Assembly (NCBI GenBank): GCA_005281725.1
Contig: SSBO01000012.1
Span: 22,371,930 to 22,435,929 of the forward strand
Source of the DNA: Wuchereria bancrofti
Taxonomy: Eukaryota > Nematoda > Chromadorea > Rhabditida > Onchocercidae
Direction: 5' to 3'
DNA length: 64,000 bases
Under the pieces are notes generated by a model. It had not been told where the DNA came from. It saw nothing but the letters and a program-made list of their open reading frames with translations, and ran no database searches. The translations under genes were made by a program, and so were the position numbers. The stretch's first letter is position 1. Each line of letters opens with the position of its first letter. This document shows positions 43,562 to 56,440 of the stretch, one piece after another.

Positions 43562-43700
43562 ACAGATGGAAGGGAATAACTTGTCAGTTTGAAGCAGCTG
43601 CTTCATTCATAAATGCAAATACAAACAGACGTTCTGCGCCATTCTCCACTTCCAAAGAGTTTGCAATTGCGATAAAATGATAAATGTATGATGGCTTTTT
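43562..43700. other. Less AT-rich patch flanking the 50-bp satellite
   Basis: Base composition is visibly less AT-biased than the surroundings. Both strands are open for about 40 codons: plus strand ending TSKEFAIAIK then stop, minus strand with ENGAERLFVFAFMNEAAASN then stop. No clear acceptor, donor or ATG defines an exon, so I call no gene. Confidence 0.35.
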
Positions 43701-45110
43701 GCTATGAGTTCACTTTATTTTATTTCTCTTTGAAGTGACCGTCATCTATTGACTAAATTTATTTCATTCAATCTAAACTTCATTCAGCTATCGTTCATTT
43801 AACTTATTTATATAACAATTAATATGCTTAATTTTTTTTTTTATAAATTACACTTAAATAAAAATGTTAGAAAATTTTTAATTGAAAAAAAAAATTCATA
43901 CATTGTTATATTTATTATTCTTCCAATCTATGACACTTTTAGTTTTTTTAAACATTTCGATTTGAAATTTAAACATTTCAGATTAATTTTTGATTCAGAA
44001 TTTTTCAGTTTTTTTTTTCTCATTCAAATTAAATTGTTCAATCTTAAATGAATTAAGAAAAAGAAAAGAATAAACTCTACGCATTATCGATGTTGTTTAC
44101 TTTTATTAATAGAATTATATTAATTAACCATATTGTAATTAATAATTTGAACAAAATGAAATGTATTATTGTTAATGAAATGATTGCACAATGTGAAACA
44201 GAACAAATTGTATTGTCTAAAAGTAAATTTGATTTAAAAAATAATTCAAAACAAATTAAAACATAGTAAAACAGTAAATGATAAGTGTTGATAAATTATT
44301 ATTTAATAAATAATCTGATATTGTAGAACTTAAAAGCATTTGATCTTATGAATTTTCTTATCTTTCTGCTTTTTTTTTTCTTTAAAATCATGGCATCTTT
44401 TATTTTTTTTTTACTCTAATTAGCTTCATCCAATTAAGTATACTTAATCGGATGAGACAGCTGTTAGATATTGAAAATATCAGATCTAATAATGTTTCCC
44501 AAAATTAGTTTAAACAGATTTTCAGCAAACTAAAAAAAAAAGCTATGAGAATGTATATTATTAAATTTTTAGAAATAACAAGAAATATTTTAAAAATGGC
44601 AAATTCATTTTGATTAGCATAAATTTGTTTTAAGATTGATCAGTTAATGATTCAAAAATTCGTCTTATTTCATTGATTCAAATTTACATTTGCTTTTTCA
44701 GGTTGCTTTTTTCAAGCATTGTCAAATTTTTTTCTTGATGATACAAGCAATTTTTCATATTTCAATTTTTTTGCTATGAAATTATTATTCAATTAATTAT
44801 CAATTATTATAGTAATTATTTAATTAGTGAAATAAATAGTAAAAACATGAATCATAATTCTGACTTAAAATGTCCAATCATTTCACAAAAAATTATATAA
44901 AAAATATAAATGAAATTTGCATCAATTGCTAAATTAAATTTTTTCAAATATTTTATTCAAATCATTATTTAGACAAAAAAACAACAAATTTGTTTTCTTT
45001 ATTATACTATGAACGAATGTTATTTATATCATTCCGTGAGAAATGAAATTCCGGAATTGTAATGAGACATCCGGTTGTAAAAAAGCATTTGTTGGGAATA
45101 CCTTCATTAA
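43701..45110. other. AT-rich intergenic region
   Basis: No supported gene. It contains an imperfect 28-bp palindrome at 44427-44454. The right end may hold the 3' UTR of the small membrane-protein gene if its distal terminal exon is used. Confidence 0.4.
44427..44454. repeat. 28-bp palindrome, one mismatch
   Basis: CATCCAATTAAGTA is followed directly by TACTTAATCGGATG. The arms pair without a loop, with one mismatch. Confidence 0.85.
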
Positions 45111-46276
45111 TCATGCAAGAACAGTGAGCAGAGCAAAAACCAATAATGCTCCTCGACTTCTAATCGTAAACAATTTCAAATAATATATTCTAATGCTAAT
45201 CAATGAATGAAAAAATGGAAATTATTTCATAAATATAATTCAAATTTTCATTGTTTATTGCAATTTTATTAAATTCGGAAAAGGATAATAAACAAAAAAA
45301 AAAAAAAAAAAAAAAAGAAGAGAAAATAAGACGAATTTTAGCAATGATTGAAATTTTTTTAATTAACAATAAAATTTCACAAACAATAAGCCTTGAATAT
45401 TTGCTAAAATGCTAAAATTTCAGTGTGATATAATGAAAATGATAAACAGTTAAAAGAAAATAAATTTAAATGGTGGAAAAAAAAATATTTGCATTGTTAT
45501 TGTTGTTTATAACATAATTTAGCAATTCATTGATACATTTGGAAGAATGAATTCGATATAAAATTCGTTTCGTTCATTCTTTATGAGTTTTCTAAATTTA
45601 AAATTACATTGATTGATTGTTTCTTCCACTTTTTTTTTCAGCTATGATAAAGATTATCGGTTATCTCAATGATTTTTGACCAATGAATTTTTTTTATCGT
45701 TTTTTAATCGTTATGAATTGTTTTTTTAAATATTTGTTGAATCAATAATAGTAATTGAAATAAAAATTACTAAAAAATTTTAGTTTACGTGATTCAAGTT
45801 TTTAAATTTTCAAATAAAAATATATGGAAGTAAATTTAAAAAATTTTTTTCGAATTATATGAGAAAAAAATTTTCACTTTTAATAATTGATGAGTACAAC
45901 GATTACTTCTTAATAACATTAATTGTGTTTGCTATCATTAGCAATTTGGTACTTAGTAAGATTTTTGCGCAACAGTGATTAAACTTAATAAGACTTTTGC
46001 GCAACAAGAATATTTCATTACCGTATATTTGCTTATTTCATCCAATATTTTCAAAATGTGAAGATTTATTCATTGAATTTACTGACTTCTTTTTAGTAAG
46101 CGTAGTTTTGGCTAATTCTTGTAAAGTTAATATTCTGAAAATCATTGATCATTTTAAGATTTCATTTCCTGCAATAACGAAATGATTTATCTTATAGCTA
46201 ACAAAAATTAAATGATTAAAACTTATCGATTAATGAAAAGTACTTAAAAAAAACAAAATTAAAAATTACTATTTTG

Positions 46277-46959
46277 TTATTTGCTAGAGCTGCGCAGGAA
46301 TATAAATGAAATGAAAAAAATCAAATTTTAATCGTTTATAAAATTTAAAATTGTTCTTTTCCATATTTATATTTTTTTTTTTACCGTCGATATTTCAGAG
46401 TGATCATTTGTGCACGTATGGAATGCATTAATTGGATTGATTTATTTGATGATTCAACTTGAAATTGTCTTACTCTTTCCTCATCTTGCACAAATCGATC
46501 TAAATTTAATTAAAACTTATAATATGCAAATTTGGAACAAACTTTTTCACTTCGTGTTTTTGTTTGTTTTTTCTTTCCTTAATTGTTTGTTTGAATTGAT
46601 AAGAATTGAAATTGATATAAGTGATTAATTTTATTAATTAGGACGATTCTAAAAAACGCTTAGCTTTCTCATTTTAATCCTAGCAAAAGTTTCTATGCTA
46701 AGGTGAAAGCATTTAAATGTTTACTTATTAATGAATATGAAATCTTCCATTCAAATTTATTTTTAAATTTCAAAATGAAAAGCTTACAAAAGATTACAGT
46801 AACAGATGCAAAAAATGCAATTAATCCAAGCCAATAAATAATAAATGAAATTGTCATCGCTGTTTGTAGTTTTGTTTGAAAGCCAAGCGATTTCAATAAA
46901 TTACTAGCATATGCAGTACTGATAAGCAATGATAGTACTATCATACATATTTTATCCAT
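46277..46959 (-). CDS. Small multi-exon membrane protein, unknown function
   Basis: Exons, 5' to 3': 46959-46788, 46499-46385 and 46289-46277, giving 99 residues with phases 1 and 2 matching at the joins. A leader-type acceptor (ACATTTAG, ending at 46967) sits 7 nt before the ATG. Residues 4-18 are hydrophobic and could be a signal peptide or first span; about 33-57 form a clear membrane span (ISFIIYWLGLIAFFASVTVI). The rest is hydrophilic and helical in character (VQDEERVRQFQVESS, then SIRAQMITLKYRR). The final coding exon is only 13 nt and ends RSSK. An alternative terminal exon at 45159-45111 also fits phase and would give a hydrophobic end instead. I do not recognise the family. Confidence 0.55.
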
Positions 46960-46966
46960 TAATTTT

Positions 46967-47535
46967 CTAAATGTTTGTTTAATTTGAATGAATAATAATT
47001 TTATTCGAAATTTTGTTAAAATTATTTTTTGACTTTTGGTTTTCTTTTTTTTGTAAAATAAATTAATGTAAGCAAATTTATTATGAACCAACTTTTCAAA
47101 ATGAATGCAAAATAATATTAATATAATTTAAGAATAATTTACTTAAATTTATTCAAAAAAAGAAAATTTCATTTGCATATTTGCAATGGGAATATTTTTT
47201 AAAATTTTCAGCATAAAAATTAGAATTAATCAATAAGTTTAGAAGCTATATCATAAATTAATCAATAATCCACTTATATGCATGCATAATTTGCATCTTT
47301 TATAAACGGATTTAATATCTTTAATTAATTAATTAATTAATTAATTAATTTAACAATGTTTATATCACTGCGAATTAACCGATTATTGTTAACTCTCTCC
47401 CATATGTCCTTAGTATTAGTTGAATTTGAAGGAATGAGTTTAACAATGAAGACAATAGCCATTCCGAGATGAATTTGAGCAGAAAGAGGCGACAGACATA
47501 AGAAGGAAAGCGATCGGTAACTGATCGATTGACCC
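46967..47535. other. Intergenic between the small membrane-protein gene and the minisatellite
   Basis: Contains an (AATT)n run at about 47321-47350. From 47350 to 47535 the sequence is less AT-rich and open on the minus strand, with a frame containing NTKDIWERVNNNRLIRSD, but it lacks start and splice context. Confidence 0.4.
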
Positions 47536-48275
47536 ACGACGGAATGGATCGTTCTACTGACTCTTATGACTGCGGAATGGATCGTTCTGCTGACTGACTC
47601 TTGTGACGGACAGAATGGATCATTCTGCTGACTCTTATGACAGACGGAGTGGATCGTTCTACTGACTCTTATGACAGACGGAATGGATCGTTCTGCTGAC
47701 TGACTCTTGTGACGGACAGAATGGATCATTCTGCTGACTCTTAATGACAGCGGAATGGATCGTTCTGCTGACTGACTCTTGTGACGGACAGAATGGATCA
47801 TTCTGCTGACTCTTATGACAGACGGAGTGGATCGTTCTACTGACTCTTATGACAGACGGAATGGATCGTTCTGCTGACTGACTCTTGTGACGGACAGAAT
47901 GGATCATTCTGCTGACTCTTAATGACAGCGGAATGGATCGTTCTGCTGACTGACTCTTGTGACGGACAGAATGGATCATTCTGCTGACTGACTCTTGTGA
48001 CGGACAGAATGGATCATTCTGTTGACTCTTATGACAGACGGAATGGATCGTTCTGCTGACTGACTCTTGTGACGGACAGAATGGATCATTCTGCTGACTC
48101 TTAATGACAGCGGAATGGATCGTTCTGCTGACTGACTCTTGTGACGGACAGAATGGATCATTCTGCTGACTGACTCTTGTGACGGACAGAATGGATCATT
48201 CTGCTGACTCTTATGACAGACGGAATGGATCGTTCTGCTGACTCTTATGACAGCGGAATGAATCATTCTGCTGAT
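47536..48275. repeat. GC-richer minisatellite, 34/38-bp units
   Basis: About 20 copies of TGACTCTTRTGACRGACRG followed by AATGGATCRTTCTGC run head to tail. Units of 34 bp alternate with 38-bp units that carry an extra TGAC, and higher-order blocks repeat. GC content is clearly above the neighbourhood. Confidence 0.95.
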
Positions 48276-48723
48276 ATTTGGAAAATTGATTGATGAAAAA
48301 TCAAATGATTGAGGCTTTTGTTTTGATGTAAACTTTTTATTTTTAAAAAAGTGGAAAAAAGAGACATTTAATATTTTAATTATAAAAAAAGTAGTTGAAT
48401 ATATGAATTGTCATTTTATTTAGTTAGTACTATCACAAGAGGGTCACTTCAACTCCGTTAGTTGTCATTGAAAAAAAAAAAGATTTATTAACGTTTCAGT
48501 GATGATTTCAAATCTTCGTTGCTTATTTTGATTTAAAATTATTTCGTCGTTTAAAAGTTAACATACACTGCAATTTCTTTCATTTATTTTGAAATTGTTA
48601 GGAAATTAAACAATTCATCTGAAGTGACTAATTAATTTTATAAAATTAAAACATTAAAATATCTACAATGAGAAGGAAAAAAATTATAATTTAATTTAGT
48701 ACGGAAAAGAAAGTGTGATAAAG
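48276..48723. other. AT-rich flank upstream of the 16-exon pseudogene
   Basis: No exon seen. AATTTAG ends at 48699, 24 nt before the ATG at 48724, and could be a leader acceptor. Confidence 0.4.
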
Positions 48724-49402
48724 ATGAATGTAAAAGAAACCGGAAAACATGAATCGGTTACTACATCTAATGCATTCAATGATACATCCAATTACGTTTG
48801 TTATTTCTATTTCTTTGAAAAACTAGTAAATTTTGAAAATTTTAATTATGAAAATTTTTATAAAAATTTATGATATATTTGGTTGAATATTTCCAACATA
48901 TCAATTTCGGTTATTCATCATACAAATTTTCATTTCAATTCCATTATTTTTTATTGTTTTCTATTTTACGTATGAAATCACACAGGAAGAGAAAGAGAAA
49001 GAGAGAGAGAAAAAAAAGTTATAAATTATATTTATAATTTATAAAGTGTGATATTAAACAACAGATTAAACTAGATACTTAATTTAGTAATATAATTTGA
49101 AAAATTTTTAAACGATAAATTAATGCAAATTTTAAAATTAAGTTATGTTGATAAATTTAACAATAAAAAAATGTAATATTTATGATTTTAAATTTGAAGA
49201 AATGAAAATATTCAAAAAAAAAAATGATTACTGATAATCATAATTTTTAGCATTGTGCATCAAAAGATAAAATTGAAAGAATTTTGAGAATTCTTAAAAA
49301 TGAACATATTACTATTGCACGAAGTGCTGATACCATTAGCGATTTATCGTATGATTTCGCATTCGATTCATTGCAATTTTATTTTAATAATTTTTAGACG
49401 AA

Positions 49403-49635
49403 ATTGAATAATTATTAGAATTCCAAAAGACCAAACTGAATAATTATTAGAATTTCAAAAGAAGTTTGTGTTGATTTATTAATTATCTTTTATTAATTTT
49501 AATTTAAAAGAAGTAAGTATTAATTTACTATTGCTTATTAATTTTAATTTAAAAGATATAAGTGTTAATTTACTATCGCTTATTAATTTATTTTAAAAGA
49601 TATAAGTGTTAATTTACTATTGCTTATTAATTTTA
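49403..49635. repeat. Intronic tandem repeats (32-bp and about 45-bp units)
   Basis: GAATAATTATTAGAATT(C/T)CAAAAGA occurs twice, followed by three copies of a unit containing GTGTTAATTTACTAT(T/C)GCTT and ATTAATTT(T)AATTTAAAAGA. Confidence 0.7.
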
Positions 49636-50828
49636 ATTTTGTATCATTGTATCTGTTTAGTGCTAGAAATTTTAATTCTAAATGAAAAGCAATCGTTACA
49701 GATTAAAAAGTGATAATCCATCTTTATCTGATAGTAAATCAACAATAGGTGCAAAAATTATATCACCCTTGGAAAGTTCACCTGTTTATAATAATAATAA
49801 TCTTAAAAGTAATATGCTTAATTCTTTTTTTTTTTTAGTTTAGTAATCAAGGAAAAGTAGCAATTCAAATTGAAAACTTATTCAAACTAAAAAATCAAAA
49901 AATAATTTATAATTCTTAAACTTATAACTCTTAAGATTAGCTTTTAGTAATTTGATTAAAAGTAATTCAAATTAGCATTTGACAGATGTAAGTGAATTTG
50001 AATACAATAGTCAATTTATATTTTTGTCACATTACTTACAGCTGTTGGTGACAAATGCTTAAAGAGATCAAGGGACAAAAAATTATGGCCTAATAATGAA
50101 GTGAAATGGTTCGGGTAAGATAATCGAACAAATATGAAAATGAATTCTACACCACTATGTAACATTAATGGTATGAAATTTTTTTTTAAATTTTACTGTC
50201 AAATTATATTCTTTTTTTTAGTATATAAAATGCAATTTTTAATATCATTGTCAGATAATTTTCAATTTTTCATCACTTTAAAACTTTACAATTCAATCGA
50301 AATATTTTACATAGATGCAATAAAATTATGCAATTAAAAAAAAAAACTTTTTTTTGAAATATATTTCAAAAATACGAAGTATTTTTTTTTCTTTTAAATA
50401 ATCAAAATGAATTTTATAGGTCCTATTTATGTGAAATTGAAAAGAAATATTTCAAGTGATATGGAAAATAATTTTGTGATTAATGAAAAAATTGAAATTA
50501 TTGGTGAAGGATATCATAATAGAGAGCGTATTTTTGCGACAATTGAGCCACTTATGACAAGACACGCTGATCGTGTGCTGTATTTATCATCGTTATTTTA
50601 AATTAATAAAATATTTTAAACTAATAAAATTTGTCTGAAATAAATTTACAATTATGATTTATGCATAAACAACAAAAAATTATACCTAAATATTATTTTC
50701 CATCAAAAAATTAGCATATATATGTATATTATAACAATCATTTGTGAATATTTTGAGTTTTTTTTTTTCTTCGTATTTTTGAAATTTTCAAAAAAAATTT
50801 TCATCCAAATTCCTTTGTTTAACAGTAG

Positions 50829-51029
<201 letters not shown>

Positions 51030-52010
51030 TAATGTTTTCTATTTATAATGCGCTTTTTTTTTGAAGCTCAAAAAACTACATTAAGTTTAATATTATTATT
51101 TGTGATTAGTATTACTATTATTATCATTATCATTATTATTATTATTACTGTTGTTATTGTTTCAATTATTTAAAATCAAATTGCGCTAATATTATCATTA
51201 TTTTGATAGAGAGAAAGAGAAAGAGGAAGAAGTTTTAAAGAAAAAGTCAATAAATTAACTTGTTAAATTTACAAATTTAATACTTAAATTTAAATTTAAA
51301 AAAATTTAAAAAGAAAAAAAGTGAATTTAAAAAAAAGTGAAAAAAATAATTTAAAAAAAAACTTAATAAATTAATAAATTAACTGAGAAAACTATTGGAG
51401 CAGTTTAGAAATTGAGAAAGTTTTTTTTTTTTTATTTGACATTTTTGAGTTAAAGTTGTAGTAACATTTCTGATAAAAAAATTTTAAAATCTATTTCAAC
51501 ATCAGAAAAAAAGAAAGTGTTCAAAAATTGTAAAATATCACATCAAATTGCACAAATTCTTTTTGATTATAGAAATGATGAAGAAAATAGTGGAATTAAA
51601 AAGTAAGCCAAATAATGGTCAGCAAATAGTTTACAGTTTAAATGGACCTATTAGTGTCCATTGCAAACAAGAAGTAGTACACATTCAACCTAATTCAAAA
51701 TTACTACAAATTTATGAAACTACCAAACTTCAAGCAAATGAAAATGAAAATGATCCAAAAGAAGTATTTATTAAGTTTTAAAATCTAATCAAGATAACTT
51801 GTTTTTCTTTACTTAAAATACTATCAACATTTTTGATAATAATTTTAGAATCATCGATTATCTTAGATCATTTCAATCAATAATTCTCAATTTGAATTCA
51901 TTAAACTAAATATTATCATAGGATTCAGAGTTCCGTTGAGCCTAATTATGCTAATTAAAAAGAAATATTAATTAGTCTGAACTTGCTACTTTCCTATACT
52001 AATATTTTAG

Positions 52011-52178
<168 letters not shown>

Positions 52179-52822
52179 TAATTAATTAATGCACGTGTTA
52201 ACAGTGATGCATGCAAACTTTTAGAAGCTTACTGCAAGGTTGACAAATAATTTCAAAAGTGTCATCTTTTTAAAAATTTGAAACTAATATCTAAATGTCA
52301 AATTGACTTAATTTGGAATTATCCAAATGTGATATTTTGTATTTTATAACATTAAATATTTGTTATTTGCATTGAATCGATCTAATTGAAAATTAAATGG
52401 TTTGAATATATCATTTCAAATCAATATGATTACTATGATGTGACAATTTAATATCAAATTTGATTACAATTTAATACTGAAATTGGACTTCTTTTTAAGG
52501 AGGGACAATTTACTGCGGAAGAATCATACAGATTCTTATGTAAGCAAAAGTTTGAAAAAAATTTAAAAAGGTTTGCTTCTATGTTGATTAGTTAGTATCA
52601 TTATATTTTAGCATTATTTAAATTGGTCAGTATTAAGTTGGAAGTAACTTTAATTATTCCGATTTTTTTATTTCTGAAATAATTGATATCTAATATATAG
52701 CTAAGAATTGAAATAATTAAATATCAAAATTAAGTTAGCAATAAGTAAGAAATTTAAGTTATAGAAGATTTAAGATTTATTATAATGAAAATTTGAAGTT
52801 TATGAAATTATCAGATTATTAA

Positions 52823-53035
<213 letters not shown>

Positions 53036-53241
53036 TGAAATTTGGTAAGATTTAAACAATGGTCAATTTATTTTATTAAAATCAATTTCAGATATCTTCT
53101 GTAATTGATAAAAAGATTAGAAAAATACCTGAATGTAATATTTCTGGTAAAGTTATCCATGAATTGCTAATTGTTTTTTGATCAATTTTAAAGTTTAACT
53201 AATCAATTCACAATTTTAATTAATTATTTTTCATTTAATTA

Positions 53242-53322
53242 CATGATCAAATTAATATTCTTGTTACTACTCTTACTTTTTTACATGATCAAATTAATAT
53301 TCTTACTACTCTTACTTTTTTG
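53242..53322. repeat. Tandem duplication of about 40 bp
   Basis: ACATGATCAAATTAATATTCTT followed by ACTACTCTTACTTTTT occurs twice in succession inside an intron of the pseudogene, one copy having an extra GTT. Confidence 0.8.
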
Positions 53323-53386
53323 ATAACAGTAGATGATAATGACTAATGGAAGCTAAAATTTACACCCTTAAATTTTATTAAATTAA

Positions 53387-53527
<141 letters not shown>

Positions 53528-55202
53528 TAAAAAGAAATTAATGAGAAACAAATATTGGCCACACTAATTTCAATTTCAAAAAATTCACAACAAAAAGTTT
53601 ACTTTTCAATATTTTATTATTTTCAAAAAAGAAGGAAGGAAATGAGCAAAAATTGACAATTCAAATAATTTTTCAATTAGTATATTGAAATATTTTTTGC
53701 ATACATACAAATTTTTTTTCTTCGTTGAAATTTTATTAATAATAAATAAATAAGTATACTAATTGCAATTAATATTAAAAGAAAAGATCATTCAATAAAT
53801 TCTTTTTTTTTTCTTTTTGATTTTTATTTCATTTAAAATTAACTTATTTTTGTCATTCATATTTATATCATATATTCAATTCATTTTGCAAAGATATAAA
53901 TCTTATAGTTATTTTGAATTTTACCTACACTTATTATTTCCTGTAAATTTTCAATCTTTATTTGGCTACAAAGTAAATTTATAGTATGAAATTTTTCCAA
54001 AAAAAAAATTCAAAAATTTTTTTAGAAAGATTTGGAGCTTATACCAAAAATAACATCAGTTGCTGATATTGGTGATGGTTTTATTCAAATTCGTATTGGT
54101 CGTCTTTTCAAAATACCTGATTCAAATTTATTGAGTAAACAAAAGATGAATTACAATGATTCTAATAATATTACATTTTTCAAGAATGAAAGTAAATGAT
54201 TTCTTCGTTTTTATATTTTCAAAAATTTTTTTCATTTATTATTTGAAAATTACTTTTTCTAAGTTATATTTTAAAGAAAAATTTTCTAATAAAATTTTTA
54301 CAATTCAATTTTACAATTTAGATAATTAAATAAATTTATACTGTTACAGCAAATGATAAAGATAAACAAATGCTACAACAACTAGCGAAAAAAATGATAA
54401 CAAAAAATTCTCAAAGGTATGCTTTATTCGGTCCAATTAATATCAAATTAAAACAACAAATTTGATATCGTACCTCAGAAGCACATTCATTACGTGAAGA
54501 ACTTGAACTAAGATGTATGAATACAAAAAATAAAGCCTATAAGGTTTCAATCTTTTTTTTTTTTTTTCATTAATTAAAACAAAAAACAAAATGAACTATG
54601 ATCGATTAAGAAAATGATAAAATTAATTTTGTGATAATTAATTAACATACATTTATGCATATGAAAGTAATTATAAAATAGCATACATTCGTCTTGTAAT
54701 ATTTTAAATTTATTATTTGAAATATTTTTTTTCCAAAAATTTGCATCTGCTCATAACTTTAAAATATATTTATTATGATCAATTCAATTAATGAAATTAT
54801 TTTTTAATATGTTTAAATTATTTCCTGGAATTGATTAAATTAATAAACAGCTATGAAAAAAGAGAATTTAATTGTTAATATTTGTTTGTTTTCAATTATT
54901 AATTAATTTGTTGTTAAATTTTTATAACTTTTTTGAGAGAAAATACATGAATATTAGATATAATTTATCGTCATCTTAATATTGCTTATTAAGTTATATT
55001 TTTAAAATTGTAGAAATTACAAGTAAATTCTTGTCAAATGTCAAAATCACCAATGCAAACAATTCCATTGCAAATATTGGAGAAAATATTTTGTAGGACA
55101 CAATGTCGTTCGTATCATACGTGATACTCATATTACTATTTCTACGTTTCTTGTACGTTTTAAACTTTTTTTTTATTATCAAAATAATATAAAAATAGAA
55201 GG

Positions 55203-55397
<195 letters not shown>

Positions 55398-55400
55398 TAA

Positions 55401-56440
55401 ATCGATCACAGTATGATTTCGATTCAAAGATTACGCAAGAGAAAAGACTAAAGATCACATTAAACAGACTAAAAGATATTTGAAATTTTTGGAACGCTCT
55501 TTTTTTTTTCAAATAGTATTTGTGATTTTTTGAATTCTATCGAATGATGGTTATTTGTGAAAGTGTAATTAGATTAAATATTATCTATGTTTTAAAATCA
55601 TTATTACTTTTTGTTGATACCATATAGGTTTCGAAAAATAAATGTACAGTAATCAAATAGATTCATGACGACTTTTTTTTTTCTAAATTAAATTAAAGGT
55701 GAATTTAGTGATCGACATCAGCAATTCTGCTCAAGAACAGAAGATTTATGATAAGGAATGGTTTACAAATCATTCATATTATTTCTTCTCGATCATTCTG
55801 CAATTGTTCCATTCAATTTAATAAAAATTATTCAATTAATTTTTCTGAAAAATTTTTACAAAAGAAAAAAAGAAAATAGGAAACAGTGTTGTTCATTTAT
55901 GATTTATGGATTGGTTTATTGTTTGCCTATCTTTTTAAATTTAGAAAAAAAAAATTCAATTTTATAATTTTTTTCTCACAAAACACCATAAAAAGTTTAT
56001 AAAACAATAAGAAGTAACGGTTGTGTTAACAACTTATTTAAGTAACCATTAAACTGTTTCTTAAGTAACTTACATATGTTTGATAATTGGTATTTATCTA
56101 GAATATTATCACTGTCTTATCAGCAGTTAACAAGTAGGTAAATTGTTGATTGCCATGAATAATATTGTGGTTCATCTTTGAGAAAATAAAAAGTTGCTTA
56201 TGATAACAAATATAACCAAAACGAGTAAGTATCATTGAAATTTTAGGAACTTATGAGAAGGATTAATTTATTTATTAATGAATTAGTAAACATTTACAAT
56301 TAATCCCAAAATGTAATTGATATGATATGACAGCTTATCAGTGACAAGGAATAATTTATTTACAAATTTACTTATTAATGAATTAGCAGACATTTGTAGT
56401 TCACCCTAAAATGAAATTGATGATCTGATATGATAGCTTA
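55401..56440. other. Convergent intergenic region
   Basis: Lies between the pseudogene (plus) and the F-box/LRR gene (minus). A duplicated stretch with AATTTATTTA, TTATTAATGAATTAG and ACATTT occurs at about 56262-56310 and 56351-56400. No exon seen. Confidence 0.5.

Noticed and set aside
47337..48266. Minus-strand open frames of 96-154 residues with repeated MIHSVRHKSQS
   Set aside because: They are translations of the 34/38-bp minisatellite, shift frame with each TGAC slip and have no promoter or splice context.
49682..49808. Separate gene start at ATG 49682
   Set aside because: The TTACAG acceptor at 49701 joins the preceding exon (ending 49348) in phase, so the ATG is probably intronic.
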